Shown: positions 46,286 to 55,076, numbered from the stretch's first letter. The stretch is DNA of 64,000 nt from Sphingopyxis sp. TUF1 (GCF_036687315.1 NZ_CP144683.1:2488001-2552000), one strand, 5' to 3'. Notes: generated from the letters alone by a model not told the origin. A program made the numbers and translations.

Positions 46286-46876
46286 ATGGCTATCTATCGT
46301 TGTTCGATGATTTTTGCGGCCGCTGTGGTCGCAGCCTGGAGCCCGTCGGCAAAAGCGGGCTGGAAGCTGATGAGCGCGAAACAAACTGTCCAAGTCGACA
46401 GTCTTAAAGTGACGCCCGAACGCGACTGGAACCAAGGTGGCCGACCGGGCCAGCAGGGGCGGGTGTGGACTCAGGACGGTACTGGCCTCAACGCCCTCGA
46501 GTTTTTCTCGGCCATTCCGAACGGCGGGTCGCTGTACAAGGAACGCGACAAAAAGAATAACCCGATGCCTAAGTTTGACAGCAACCTGTTGCTGCCCGAA
46601 CTCGCCGATTTTTTCGAACGCAGTTTTCGAGCGGCGAACCAATTGTCCGATTTTTCGATCGTGGAATCGGCACCGACCGATATCGGCGGAAGAAAAGGAC
46701 TATTGGTCCGTTATCGGTACACCATGCCAAACGACGAACTTACGCGCTTGGGCGAGGCACGCCTAGCCGTGGTAGACGGCAAGCTGTTCGTCGCGAACTA
46801 TTACGCGCCGCAGCTTCATTATTTCGAAGCCGGCCTGCCCGAAGCGCAAGCAATGATGCAGAGCGCACGATTCTGA
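46286..46876 (+). CDS. hypothetical secreted protein, third gene of the M48 cluster
   Basis: 196 residues with a signal peptide (IYRCSMIFAAAVVAAWSPSAKAG). The mature protein has KVTPERDWNQGGRP, LNALEFFSAIPNGGSLYKER and GRKGLLVRYRYTMPNDELTRLGEARLAVVDGKLFVANY. No family recognised. Placement directly after the M48 gene implies a joint role in the envelope, perhaps as substrate, cofactor or immunity-type partner. Confidence 0.62.
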   Translation: MAIYRCSMIFAAAVVAAWSPSAKAGWKLMSAKQTVQVDSLKVTPERDWNQGGRPGQQGRVWTQDGTGLNALEFFSAIPNGGSLYKERDKKNNPMPKFDSNLLLPELADFFERSFRAANQLSDFSIVESAPTDIGGRKGLLVRYRYTMPNDELTRLGEARLAVVDGKLFVANYYAPQLHYFEAGLPEAQAMMQSARF

Positions 46877-46910
46877 CGTGAACTGAAGAGTCGGTTCAGC
46901 GCGGCGCCCA

Positions 46911-47108
46911 TCAAATCTGCTGCGGCGGCACTTCGTCCGGCCCGCGGCCGGGTTCGTCGATGTCGCCGCCACCCGGGCGGCCAGGTATTTCGGCGGGTTG
47001 CCCCGCGGGGTCCTCCAGCGGGGTCGGCTGGACCGGCTGTTCGGGCGGCGATTGCGGTTCGATCGTGTCGGGCTTGGGCTTGGGAAGCGGGTCGGGGCCG
47101 TTGGTCAT
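46911..47108 (-). CDS. small proline-rich protein
   Basis: 65 residues, about a quarter proline (PDPLPKPKPDTIEPQSPPEQ and further PxxP repeats), acidic, no hydrophobic segment. A strong AAGGAGAG ribosome-binding site four bases before the ATG supports a real gene. Similar short proline-rich proteins are common in sphingomonads; function unknown. It is intrinsically disordered by composition. Confidence 0.65.
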   Translation of the reverse strand: MTNGPDPLPKPKPDTIEPQSPPEQPVQPTPLEDPAGQPAEIPGRPGGGDIDEPGRGPDEVPPQQI

Positions 47109-47275
47109 GTCACTCTCCTTGGCTTCATCAACGAACGGGCACTATACACGTTCCGGCCGCGGATTTTGGGGCGGTGTGCCCTTGCCCTTGGCGGCGCGTC
47201 TGCTATAGCCCCGCGCGGCCCGCACGGGCGTGCGCGGCAGCGCATGATTTCGCGCACCCGGCCGAAAGCTCATGC

Positions 47276-47360
47276 GCGGGCGTGGCGGAATTGGTAGACG
47301 CGCTGGTTTTAGGTACCAGTATCGCAAGATGTGGGGGTTCGAGTCCCTTCGCCCGCACCA
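47276..47360 (+). tRNA. tRNA-Leu (anticodon UAG)
   Basis: 85 bases with acceptor GCGGGCG/CGCCCGC, discriminator A, encoded CCA, D-loop GGCGGAATTGGTAGACGC, anticodon stem CTGGT/ACCAG with loop TTTAGGT (UAG), a long variable arm ATCGCAAGATG typical of class II tRNA-Leu, and T-loop GGTTCGAGTCC. It reads CUA and CUG codons. Confidence 0.95.
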
Positions 47361-47450
47361 CCCCCGTGAGCTGCAAGCCGGGACAAGGGGAACGCCGCCA
47401 TTTGGTCGGGGTTCGGACAAGAGATTTTGAGCAAGGATAAGACCAAGGCA

Positions 47451-49055
47451 ATGAAGACCGTCGAAACGCTGAACGAAGGCCTGAAGCGCGAATATCGCGT
47501 CACCATCACCGCCAAGGATATCGACGCACGCGTCGATGAGGAGGTGAAGAGCATCGCCCCGACCGTCCGTATGCCCGGTTTCCGCCCTGGCAAGGTGCCA
47601 CCGAACCTCATTCGCAAGATGCACGGTGCCGCGCTGTCGGCCGACGCGCTCAACAAGGCGATTGACCAGGGCGTCAAGGACCTGATGGCAAAGGAAAAGC
47701 TGCGCCCGGCGCTTCAGCCCGCGGTGACGCTGGCCGATGGGTATGAAGCTGGCAAGGATGCCGAACTGACCGTTGCGCTGGAAGTGCTGCCTGAAATCGC
47801 CGCGCCGTCGATCGACGGGCTGAAGCTCGAGCGGCTGACCGTTCCCGCCGACGACAAGGCGGTGATGGCGAAGATCGAAGAATTCGCCGCGCAGATGAAG
47901 CGTTTCGAGGAAGCGCCGAAGACGAAGAAGGCCGCGGCGGGCGACCAGGTCATCATCGACTTCGCCGGCAGCGTCGACGGCACGCCCTTCGACGGCGGCA
48001 CGGGCGAGGACATGGCGGTCGAAATCGGTTCGGGCCAGCTGATCCCCGGTTTCGAGGACCAGCTCGTCGGCGTCAAGGCGGGCGACGAAAAGGTGCTGAA
48101 GGTCACCTTCCCCGACGAATATCCGGTCGAGACTCTGAAGGGCAAGCCCGCCGAATTCGCCGTCACGGTGAAGGAAGTGAAGGTTCCGGCCGCGTCGAAG
48201 ATCGACGACGAGTTCGCCAAGACGCTCGGCCTCGAAAGCCTCGACAAGCTGAAAGAGCTGATGAAGGATCAGGTCGAGCAGGAACTGAACGGCCTGACGC
48301 GCACCTATATGAAGCGCAAGCTGCTTGACCAGCTCGCTGCGAGCCACGACTTCGACGTGCCGCCGACGATGGTCGAGGCCGAATTCAACCAGATCTGGCA
48401 GCAGCTCGAGCATGAAGCGAGCCATGAGGAAGATCCCGAAGCCGCGAAGGCCGAGCTGGAGAGCGATCGCGAGGAATATCGCGCCATCGCCGTTCGCCGC
48501 GTCCGCCTGGGTCTGCTCCTCTCCGAAATCGGTCAGGCACATGGCGTGCAGGTCTCGCAGCAGGAGATGCAGCGCCTGATCATGCAGGCGGCGCAGCAGT
48601 ATCGCCCCGAGGATCGCCAGCGGTTCGTCGAATATGTCCAGCAGGACGCGCTCGCCGCTGCGCAGCTCCGCGCCCCGCTCTATGAAGACAAGGTCGTCGA
48701 CTTCCTGTTCGAAAAGGCGGAAATCACCGACCGCGAAACGACCCGCGAGGAGCTTGAGGCCGCGATCGAGGCCGACGACGACAACGGCCATGTCCACGGT
48801 CCGGGCTGCGGTCACGATCATGACGAAAAGCCGGCCAAAAAGGCGGCCGCGAAAAAGCCCGCCGCCAAGAAGGAAGCGGTGAAGGAAGAGGCCAAAGCCG
48901 AGGAAGCTCCTGCCAAGAAGGCGCCGGCCAAGAAGGTCGAGGCCAAAGCTGAGGACAAGCCGGCGGCGAAGAAGGCTGCTCCGGCAAAAGCTGCGGCCGG
49001 GAAGGCTGAGCCCGCCAAAAAGGCTCCGGCCAAGAAGGCCGCAGCGAAGAAATAA
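47451..49055 (+). CDS. tig: trigger factor with long Lys/Ala tail
   Basis: 534 residues from ATG 47451 (MKTVETLNEGLKREYRVTI); a TTG at 47427 is also in frame. The N-terminal ribosome-binding signature GFRPGKVPPNLIRK is at about 42-55. The PPIase domain with GDQVIIDFAGSVDGTPFDGG is about 165-245, and the chaperone arms run to about residue 440. Beyond the usual 430-450 residues is a His-rich HVHGPGCGHDHDEK segment and then about 75 residues of Lys/Ala/Pro/Glu repeats. It folds nascent chains at the ribosome exit. Confidence 0.93.
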   Translation: MKTVETLNEGLKREYRVTITAKDIDARVDEEVKSIAPTVRMPGFRPGKVPPNLIRKMHGAALSADALNKAIDQGVKDLMAKEKLRPALQPAVTLADGYEAGKDAELTVALEVLPEIAAPSIDGLKLERLTVPADDKAVMAKIEEFAAQMKRFEEAPKTKKAAAGDQVIIDFAGSVDGTPFDGGTGEDMAVEIGSGQLIPGFEDQLVGVKAGDEKVLKVTFPDEYPVETLKGKPAEFAVTVKEVKVPAASKIDDEFAKTLGLESLDKLKELMKDQVEQELNGLTRTYMKRKLLDQLAASHDFDVPPTMVEAEFNQIWQQLEHEASHEEDPEAAKAELESDREEYRAIAVRRVRLGLLLSEIGQAHGVQVSQQEMQRLIMQAAQQYRPEDRQRFVEYVQQDALAAAQLRAPLYEDKVVDFLFEKAEITDRETTREELEAAIEADDDNGHVHGPGCGHDHDEKPAKKAAAKKPAAKKEAVKEEAKAEEAPAKKAPAKKVEAKAEDKPAAKKAAPAKAAAGKAEPAKKAPAKKAAAKK

Positions 49056-49078
49056 GCCCCTCGCTTCGCAAGAGACAA

Positions 49079-49116
49079 AAAAAGGCCGGGTGGACGATCC
49101 TCCGCTCGGCCTTTTT
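49079..49116 (+). terminator. trigger factor terminator
   Basis: AAAAAGGCCG and CGGCCTTTTT form a 10-bp stem 23 bases after the tig stop, with an 18-base loop and a T-rich exit (TTTTTATT). Its A/T flanks make it bidirectional, also serving the convergent TetR gene. Confidence 0.85.
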
Positions 49117-49161
49117 ATTCGCATCGCCGGCCTCGGTTTAACCGCGGCGTGATGTCCTTTC

Positions 49162-49788
49162 TCACCCGGCGCGATGTCGATGCAGTTCGGCCACGCCCAT
49201 GTCGGCGATTTTGACGAGCTCCGCCGCGGTGGCTCCGTCACGGGCCTGTACCGACATGCCTTGGATCAGTGCGCCCAAAAAGCGCGCAAGCGCTTCCACA
49301 TCGGTATCGGCTCGCAGCGCGCCATCATCAACGCCGCGTTGCAATCGATCTCGAAACGCGGACAGCGTAGCGCCACGAAGCTGGGTCGTCGTTGCCGCAA
49401 CCGGATCATTGTCCGACCCGCAATTCAGGAGAGCGGTCGAGATCATGCACCCGCGCGGCTGGTCGGATCGACAGAATTCCCGCGCTGAATCTCGAAGAAT
49501 GCGGGTAAAGCCCGCTATGACATCGGCATCTTGCAGCGCTGCCGCGGTGGCCGCGCCAATCCATTGCTGATACCAGTGCAAGGTTTCCCCATATAACACT
49601 GCCTTGGAACGGAAAGCGGCGTAGAGGCTTTGCGGCGTGATACCCATAGCCGCCGTCAGTGTTGCGATTGACGTTCCTTCATAGCCATGCTGCCAGAACG
49701 TCCGCGCCGCGGTTTCCAGCGCGCGGTCGCGATCGAACGCGCGGGGGCGGCCGCGCGTTCGAGGCCCAGCTGGTTCATTATTTATCAC
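49162..49788 (-). CDS. TetR/AcrR family transcriptional regulator
   Basis: About 208 residues from GTG 49788; GTG 49797 and ATG 49836 are in-frame alternatives. The last would place the start inside a perfect 11-bp inverted repeat, which argues against it. The N-terminal helix-turn-helix is TAARTFWQHGYEGTSIATLTAAMGITPQSLYAAFRSKAVLYG. The C-terminal domain carries REFCRSDQPRGCMISTALLNCGSD, a pattern of TetR_C-type regulators. It is transcribed away from the serine hydrolase gene, which it probably represses. Confidence 0.82.
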   Translation of the reverse strand: MINNEPAGPRTRGRPRAFDRDRALETAARTFWQHGYEGTSIATLTAAMGITPQSLYAAFRSKAVLYGETLHWYQQWIGAATAAALQDADVIAGFTRILRDSAREFCRSDQPRGCMISTALLNCGSDNDPVAATTTQLRGATLSAFRDRLQRGVDDGALRADTDVEALARFLGALIQGMSVQARDGATAAELVKIADMGVAELHRHRAG

Positions 49789-49847
49789 AGTGATCACTCT
49801 GGAAATTGTGCTTTCCTCGATATAAGGAGCGATCATTCCTTATATCG
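49789..49847. promoter_or_regulatory. operator region between tetR-like and serine hydrolase genes
   Basis: Two palindromes lie in the 72-bp divergent gap: AGTGATCACT (49789-49798), directly beside the preferred regulator start, and a perfect 11-bp inverted repeat CGATATAAGGA (49818-49828) / TCCTTATATCG (49837-49847) with an 8-base spacer. The second ends 13 bp before the hydrolase ATG. One or both are likely binding sites for the TetR-type regulator. Confidence 0.6.
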
Positions 49848-49860
49848 GAGATGCGAAGCA

Positions 49861-51120
49861 ATGCCCAACGCTTTTCTTTCCTTCGTTTCGTCAGCACTTG
49901 CCGCTGCCACCCCCGTCGTTCCGGCGCCGGACACCCAATTGGCGCATCGTCTGGATCTGGTGATCGAACGCTCGATCGCGGAAAAGAAGATCGTCGGAGC
50001 CGTGGTGCTTGTGGCCCGCGACGGCAGAGTCATCTATCGTCGCGCGGCCGGGTGGGCCGATCGGGAAGCAAGGCGGCCGATGCGTGAGGACGCGATTTTT
50101 CGTCTGGCTTCGGTTTCGAAACCGATCGTATCGGCAACCCTGATGCGGCTTGTCGAGGAGAAGCGCGTCAGTCTGGACGACAAGGTGACCAAATGGCTGC
50201 CCGACTTCAAACCCAAACTGGCGGACGGTCAAGCGCCTGACATCACGCTGCGACATTTGCTGACCCACACCTCTGGGCTGAGCTATCGATTCCTCGAGCC
50301 GAAGCACAGCGATTATCATCGATGGAACGTGTCCGACGGATTTGATCAGACTGGGCTGGACATGAAGGAGGCGCTGTACCGCCTCGGCAAGACAAGACTG
50401 GCCTTTCCCCCCGGGAAGGGCTGGCGATACTCGCTGGGAACCGACGTCATCGGCGCGGTGATCGAAAAGGCGACGGGTCAAAATTTGCCGAGCGCGGTTA
50501 AAACGAGGGTGACCGGACCGCTTAGGATGAACGATACCGGCTTTACCGTCCGCGATCTCTCGCGATTGGCTGTTGCTTACGCCGACGGGCAGCCTGAGCC
50601 GGTGCGCATGGCCGATGGCATGACGATTCCGATGGGCGAGGGGTCAGTCCGCTTTGCGCCGGGTCGGACCTTCGATTCCATTTCCTATCCGTCTGGCGGC
50701 GCGGGCATGGTTGGGACCGCGGACGATGTCATGCGCTTTTTGGAAAATATACGCCGCGGCGGAGGGACTATCCTGTCACCTGTCACGGTGACAGCTATGA
50801 TGCGCGATCAAGTCGGCCCACAGGCACAGACGCAAGGCGAAGGCTGGGGCTTTGGTTATGGCTGGGCAGTGCTTGTCGATCCATCGGGAACCGGCACGCC
50901 GCAATCGCCTGGTACAATCCAGTGGGGCGGCGCCTACGGCCATAGCTGGTTTGTCGATCCCGCGCAGAAACTGACCGTCGTCGCTTTGACTAACACGGCA
51001 CTGGAAGGAATGTCGGGTGCCTTTCCCGCGGCCGTTCGCGACGCGGTTTATGGCCGTCGCTCCGGATACGGCGCGAGCGAGGTTCCGGCAACAGCGGGTC
51101 AGATCACATCCATATTATAA
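49861..51120 (+). CDS. serine hydrolase, EstB/class C beta-lactamase-like
   Basis: 419 residues from ATG 49861. SxxK in FRLASVSKPIVSATLMRLVEE, Tyr motif WRYSLGTDVIGAVIEKATG, and a late GGAYGHSWFVDPAQKL block in the position of the KTG/HxG box. No clear signal peptide beyond FLSFVSSALAAATPV, which might be one. Similar proteins hydrolyse short-chain esters. Divergent from a TetR regulator, so expression is probably inducible by its substrate. The 3' end overlaps the alkA-like gene by 22 bases. Confidence 0.84.
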   Translation: MPNAFLSFVSSALAAATPVVPAPDTQLAHRLDLVIERSIAEKKIVGAVVLVARDGRVIYRRAAGWADREARRPMREDAIFRLASVSKPIVSATLMRLVEEKRVSLDDKVTKWLPDFKPKLADGQAPDITLRHLLTHTSGLSYRFLEPKHSDYHRWNVSDGFDQTGLDMKEALYRLGKTRLAFPPGKGWRYSLGTDVIGAVIEKATGQNLPSAVKTRVTGPLRMNDTGFTVRDLSRLAVAYADGQPEPVRMADGMTIPMGEGSVRFAPGRTFDSISYPSGGAGMVGTADDVMRFLENIRRGGGTILSPVTVTAMMRDQVGPQAQTQGEGWGFGYGWAVLVDPSGTGTPQSPGTIQWGGAYGHSWFVDPAQKLTVVALTNTALEGMSGAFPAAVRDAVYGRRSGYGASEVPATAGQITSIL

Positions 51121-51716
51121 CAGTGCCAGCTGAAGATCGCGGCGGCGCCGCGGTGCGGGCGCCAAGTTTCGGCGAGTTCGCGCGCCTGCTTCTCGCTCGG
51201 CCGCCCGCCCAGTTGCAATATACGGCCGACGGCTTCCTGCACGGCAAGGTCGCCCGCGGGCCAGATGTCGGGGCGGCCTTCGGCAAAGAGCAGGTAGATT
51301 TCGGCCGACCAGCGCCCGATGCCTTTGACCTTGGTGAGCAGGGCGATCGCTTCTTCGTCGTCGGCGGGTAGCGCGTCGAACGTGAGTTCGCCGTCGAGTA
51401 TCAGCTGCGCGAGGCTTTTGGCATAGCCTTGCTTCTGCCCTGACAGGCCGCACGCGCGGAGCGTGTCGAAATCGGCGGCGGCGATCACCTCGGCGGGACA
51501 GCCCGCGCCGAATTCAGCCTCCAGCTTGTTCCAGATCGATGTGGCCGCGGCGACGCTGACCTGCTGGCCGACGATGGTGCGCAGCAACGTCGTGTAGCCG
51601 CGGTCGCGGATGCGCGGTTCGGGATAGCCGGCGTTGCCGAGCGCGCGCGCGAAATTGGCATCCCTCGCCGCCAGCGCGTCAATTCCCGCGTTCAACTGCT
51701 GCTGGCTCAGGCCCAT
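51099..51716 (-). CDS. DNA-3-methyladenine glycosylase II, AlkA-like
   Basis: 205 residues from ATG 51716 (AAGGAG eight bases upstream). HhH-GPD fold: [23 protein letters not shown], hairpin [25 protein letters not shown] and catalytic Asp in [14 protein letters not shown]. It removes alkylated bases to begin base excision repair. It lacks the N-terminal Ada-type and AlkA beta domains, so it is the compact form. Confidence 0.9.
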   Translation of the reverse strand: MGLSQQQLNAGIDALAARDANFARALGNAGYPEPRIRDRGYTTLLRTIVGQQVSVAAATSIWNKLEAEFGAGCPAEVIAAADFDTLRACGLSGQKQGYAKSLAQLILDGELTFDALPADDEEAIALLTKVKGIGRWSAEIYLLFAEGRPDIWPAGDLAVQEAVGRILQLGGRPSEKQARELAETWRPHRGAAAIFSWHCYNMDVI

Positions 51717-51817
51717 CGCATATTCTCCTTTTGTTCCGAAGGTCGCTGATAGCAACGCTTGATTTGGCAGGCAACGCGCGACATAGCGCCTGCGACAAGA
51801 AATCTATGGGGACGAGC

Positions 51818-52135
51818 ATGGCCAAGCTGATTGTGGTGACGCGCGACGGCACCGAACATGAGATCCAAGGCGACACCAGCCTGACGGTGATGGAAAATAT
51901 CCGCGACGCCGGGTTCGACGAACTGCTCGCGCTGTGTGGCGGCTGCTGTTCGTGCGCAACGTGCCACGTCCATGTCGAGGCGGGCGACAGGGACGCGATG
52001 CCGGCGATGAGCGAGGATGAGAACGACCTGCTCGATTCGACCACCGACCGCGACGAGACGTCGCGCCTGTCGTGCCAGATCCCGTTCAGCGACGCGCTCG
52101 ACGGACTGAAGGTGCGGATCGCCGCGGAGGATTGA
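51818..52135 (+). CDS. [2Fe-2S] ferredoxin
   Basis: 105 residues from ATG 51818 (GGGGA five bases upstream). Adrenodoxin-type cluster ligands: Cys in [17 protein letters not shown] (Cx5Cx2C) and the fourth in [12 protein letters not shown]. Acidic C-terminus. Such ferredoxins feed electrons to P450s or dioxygenases, or serve Fe-S assembly. No such partner is adjacent, so the role is open. Confidence 0.9.
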   Translation: MAKLIVVTRDGTEHEIQGDTSLTVMENIRDAGFDELLALCGGCCSCATCHVHVEAGDRDAMPAMSEDENDLLDSTTDRDETSRLSCQIPFSDALDGLKVRIAAED

Positions 52136-52146
52136 CTATATTTCCT

Positions 52147-52246
52147 TCGTCATTGCGAGCGTAGCGAAGCAATCCAGGGCGGTGTACGCAGGCGCTGGAT
52201 TGCCGCGTCGCCCCCGATCAAGTCCGGGGCTCCTCGCAATGACGAT
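52147..52246. repeat. intergenic inverted repeat (family R6), single copy in window
   Basis: CGTCATTGCGAGCGTAGCGA with AAGCAATCCAG, matched by CTGGATTGC and CTCGCAATGACGA on the other side, about 100 bp, between ferredoxin and rlmB (convergent). The GATCAAGTCCGGGG piece inside resembles half of an R3 unit, so it may be a composite. Confidence 0.6.
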
Positions 52247-52257
52247 GGTTTAAAGTC

Positions 52258-53022
52258 TCAGCCTGCCGTCGCCACCGCGTAGAGCGCGATCGCGGCGGCG
52301 TTCGAGATATTGAGGCTCTCCATCCGCGGCGAGATGGGGAGTTTGGCGAGCACGTCGCAATGTTCCATCACATTGTGGCGCATCCCGTCGCCCTCGGAAC
52401 CGAGCACCAGCGCGACCTTGCTGCCGTCGAGCGTTTCGCCCAGCGTCGTTTCGGTATCGCCCATCAGCCCGATGCGCCAATATTGCGCCTCGGCGATTTC
52501 CTCCAGCGCGCGCGACAGGTTGACGACGCGCACCCACGGCACGGTTTCGAGCGCGCCCGACGCCGAACGCGCGATGACGCCGCTTTCGGGCGGGCTGTGG
52601 CGGTCCTGCGTAATGATCGCCGCCGCGTCGAATGCCGCGGCCGAGCGCAGCACGGCGCCGATATTATGCGGGTCCGTGACCTGGTCGAGGATGACGAGCG
52701 GGCGCTTGCTTTCCGCATCGACCTCTTCCTGCAACAAATCGCCGAGATAGGTGCTCTCGAGCGGATCGACCTCGATCACCAGCCCCTGATGCGGCGCGTC
52801 GCGCGCGACGAGTCGCGCAAGGTCGGCGACGTCGGCGTAGCTGATGGGGACCACCGGCGGCAGGTCGAGCTGGCCGAGCGCTTCGCGCGTGCCCCAGATG
52901 CGCTTGACGGTACGGTCGGGGTTGGCGAGCGCGGCAACGACGGCGTGACGGCCCCAAAACCGGACAGCCTGTCCGCGCTGGTTTCCGCCCGTCGGGCGGC
53001 GATGGCGGGAAAATTGTCTCAT
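52258..53022 (-). CDS. rlmB: 23S rRNA (guanosine-2'-O)-methyltransferase RlmB-like (SpoU/TrmH family)
   Basis: 254 residues from ATG 53022 (AAAGG seven bases upstream). An N-terminal L30e-like substrate-binding domain RFWGRHAVVAALANPDRTVKRIWGT is followed by the SPOUT knot with VILDQVTDPHNIGAVLRSAAAF (motif 1), LVLGSEGDGMRHNVMEHCD (motif 2) and ISPRMESLNISNAAAIALY (motif 3). The trefoil knot binds SAM. The rRNA target G2251 is by homology; a tRNA-acting paralogue cannot be ruled out. Divergent from tRNA-Tyr. Confidence 0.88.
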   Translation of the reverse strand: MRQFSRHRRPTGGNQRGQAVRFWGRHAVVAALANPDRTVKRIWGTREALGQLDLPPVVPISYADVADLARLVARDAPHQGLVIEVDPLESTYLGDLLQEEVDAESKRPLVILDQVTDPHNIGAVLRSAAAFDAAAIITQDRHSPPESGVIARSASGALETVPWVRVVNLSRALEEIAEAQYWRIGLMGDTETTLGETLDGSKVALVLGSEGDGMRHNVMEHCDVLAKLPISPRMESLNISNAAAIALYAVATAG

Positions 53023-53100
53023 GGCCGCGCCTTTCCCATGACTGCCATTGACAGGCAAGCCTCGTTTCGCCATTGCGCCACTTCCCAACGCGGACCCCAT

Positions 53101-53186
53101 GGACAGGTGGCCGAGTGGTTAAAGGCAGCAGACTGTAAATCTGCCCGGGTTTCCGTACGCTGGTTCGAATCCAGCCCTGTCCACCA
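53101..53186 (+). tRNA. tRNA-Tyr (anticodon GUA), integration target
   Basis: 86 bases: acceptor GGACAGG/CCTGTCC with discriminator A and encoded CCA, anticodon stem CAGA/TCTG around CTGTAAA (GUA), a long variable arm typical of bacterial class II tRNA-Tyr and T-loop GGTTCGAATCC. The integrase gene begins about 200 bases downstream in the same direction, marking the 3' half of this tRNA as the attachment site of the mobile element to the right. Confidence 0.93.
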
Positions 53187-53280
53187 CCCTCTGGTCCGAG
53201 GGCATCTCCTAAAATCGCTAGAAACCGCAGAAAACCTAGGTTATTATCCCTCGGTCGCTCCTCTACATCCCATGTCGTAT

Positions 53281-53366
53281 CACTGCAGCGCAGTGAAAAC
53301 TGTGGGGGGAATGTGGGGGTAAATTTTTGGACCCCTAAGAATCGGGCTTCCGAGTGTGGGGGTAAA
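53281..53366. promoter_or_regulatory. probable integrase arm-type sites and leader of the integrase gene
   Basis: TGTGGGGGTAAA occurs twice (53312-53323 and 53355-53366), and a third TGTGGGGGG is at 53301. A CACTGC-AGC-GCAGTG hairpin lies at 53281-53295. Short direct repeats between the attachment site and int are typical arm-type binding sites of tyrosine integrases. The remaining stretch 53187-53280 shows no gene. Confidence 0.5.
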
Positions 53367-53382
53367 AAAACGGGTTAACCCT

Positions 53383-54576
53383 ATGAAAAAGCTTACGGCT
53401 TTGGCGATCAAGGCAGCATTGGCGAATCCTGGCACCTATCAGGACGGCGACGGCCTGTTTCTGAAGGTCGATAAGCGCGGCGGGGCTTATTGGCTATTGC
53501 GTCTGCAGCGCGATGGTAAGCGGCAAGACATTGGCTTGGGCAGCGCCAAATTGCTTCCGCTCTTGGAGGCTCGCCAGAAAGCCAACGAGCTCCGCAAGGC
53601 GGTCAAGATCGACCGGCGCGATGTGCTGGCCGAGAGGAAGAGTGAAGCTGCTGCGAAGGTGACATTCCGCGAAGCGGCTCGCCAATATCACAAAGAGAAT
53701 GCGGCCGGATGGAAAAGTGCCATCTATGCGCGCCAATGGCTTGCCAGCCTCGAAAGCCACGCCTTTCCGAAATTGGGCGATGTTCCGACCGGCGGAATCA
53801 CCGCAGCGGATATCATCGAGGTATTGATGCCGATCTGGCAGGAGATTCCCGAAACGGCCCGACAGGTACGCAACCGAATCTGCGTTGTTCTGGACTATGC
53901 TCACGCCAAAGGCTGGCGCTCCAACGAAGCCCCGTCTGGAAATGGCAGCTTGAAAGCGGGACGTGGATTGCCTCGCCAAGTGAAGTCGCGCGAGAATCGC
54001 AAGGCCATGCCCTACAGCACGCTGCCCGCTTTCCTCGCAGCTTTGCGGCGAAAGCCAGCATTTGGAAGGTTGGCGCTCGAACTGCTTATTCTGACCGGCG
54101 TACGCAGCCAGGAGGTCCGGCTCGCGACGTGGGACGAGTTTGATTTTGATGAGCGGCTGTGGACGATACCCGGTGACCATATGAAGCGGGGCAACGCCCA
54201 TGTTGTTCCGCTCTCCGACGCGGCGTTGGCTGTGGTGGCGAGAGCAAAAGCCTTCCGGCGTTCTGATGTCGATGTGGTTTTCCCGGGAGCGGCCGGCAAG
54301 CCAATGTCCGATATGACGCTGCTCAAGGTGCTGCGCGACATGAAGGAGCCGTTCCACGTCCACGGTTTTCGGTCCACCTTCACCGACTGGGCCGCCAATG
54401 AGGGCTTTGCCGACGCCGTGGTGGAGGCCGCGCTGGCGCACAAGACGCCCGACGCAGTGCAGGCCGCCTATCGGCGTACAACCTATCTAGGCACACCGGA
54501 TCAGCCCGGCGCCCGCGTCAAATTGATGGAGGCGTGGGGGAGCTACTGTGCTGGGGATGCTCCCGAAACGGAATAG
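53383..54576 (+). CDS. int: P4-type tyrosine integrase (DUF4102 N-terminus)
   Basis: 397 residues from ATG 53383. The N-terminal DUF4102 domain KKLTALAIKAALANPGTYQDGDGLFLKV is the usual P4-like start. A core-binding domain lies at about 95-185. The catalytic domain has Arg in LILTGVRSQEVRLA (about 241), HxxR in HVHGFRSTF (about 327-330), His in ALAHKTPD and nucleophile Tyr in VQAAYRRTTYLG (about 362). It is the element's own integrase, next to tRNA-Tyr. Confidence 0.93.
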   Translation: MKKLTALAIKAALANPGTYQDGDGLFLKVDKRGGAYWLLRLQRDGKRQDIGLGSAKLLPLLEARQKANELRKAVKIDRRDVLAERKSEAAAKVTFREAARQYHKENAAGWKSAIYARQWLASLESHAFPKLGDVPTGGITAADIIEVLMPIWQEIPETARQVRNRICVVLDYAHAKGWRSNEAPSGNGSLKAGRGLPRQVKSRENRKAMPYSTLPAFLAALRRKPAFGRLALELLILTGVRSQEVRLATWDEFDFDERLWTIPGDHMKRGNAHVVPLSDAALAVVARAKAFRRSDVDVVFPGAAGKPMSDMTLLKVLRDMKEPFHVHGFRSTFTDWAANEGFADAVVEAALAHKTPDAVQAAYRRTTYLGTPDQPGARVKLMEAWGSYCAGDAPETE

Positions 54577-55076
54577 TATCGTCCTGCCGGGGAAAAACGA
54601 GCGCGGCCGCAAATGAGCGCACACTGGCGGCGGCAGGAGCCGCCAGAGGTCGCGCACCTGCACGGTTGGCCGCGCAGCGCTCTTGTCTCGCTTCTTGGCG
54701 CCGCGGGCGCGCGGCTCTTGCGGCGGGCAAGCAGCGCGTGGCGCTGCTCCGGGCACGGCGTTGCCGCACCCGGCCCTCCACCGGCCCGCGCACGCCGCGG
54801 CGCCTGCGGCTGCGACAAGGGCGCGTTTATTGTCCGATGGTGACGCCGCGCTGATCGCGCGGCGGCGCTGTGGTGGTCGGCCGCGGACAGCGTGGCAGTC
54901 GGCGCACGGCTGTGGGACCGCTCGGCCGGTGCGCAAGCCGCCGCTGCGCGTCGGCTCCTACACTTCGTTACGGCCCTCTCGGGTGCGTCCCGTCCTTTGG
55001 CGCGGTCCCGTCGCCTTTCCTCGCCGCCCGCCCCGCCGTCCGGGGCCGGGTGTGGTGGAAGGAAAGGAAGAAAGTC
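54577..55076. other. 500-base GC-rich region without a supported gene
   Basis: Very GC-rich, no reading frame with convincing protein character on either strand. A perfect 8-bp inverted repeat CTGGCGGC/GCCGCCAG (54624-54646) follows the integrase and could stall transcription. GCCGCGC-TGATC-GCGCGGC lies near 54847-54865. The last bases (GGAAAGGAAGAAAGTC) form the ribosome-binding region of the ParB-like gene. Confidence 0.45.
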
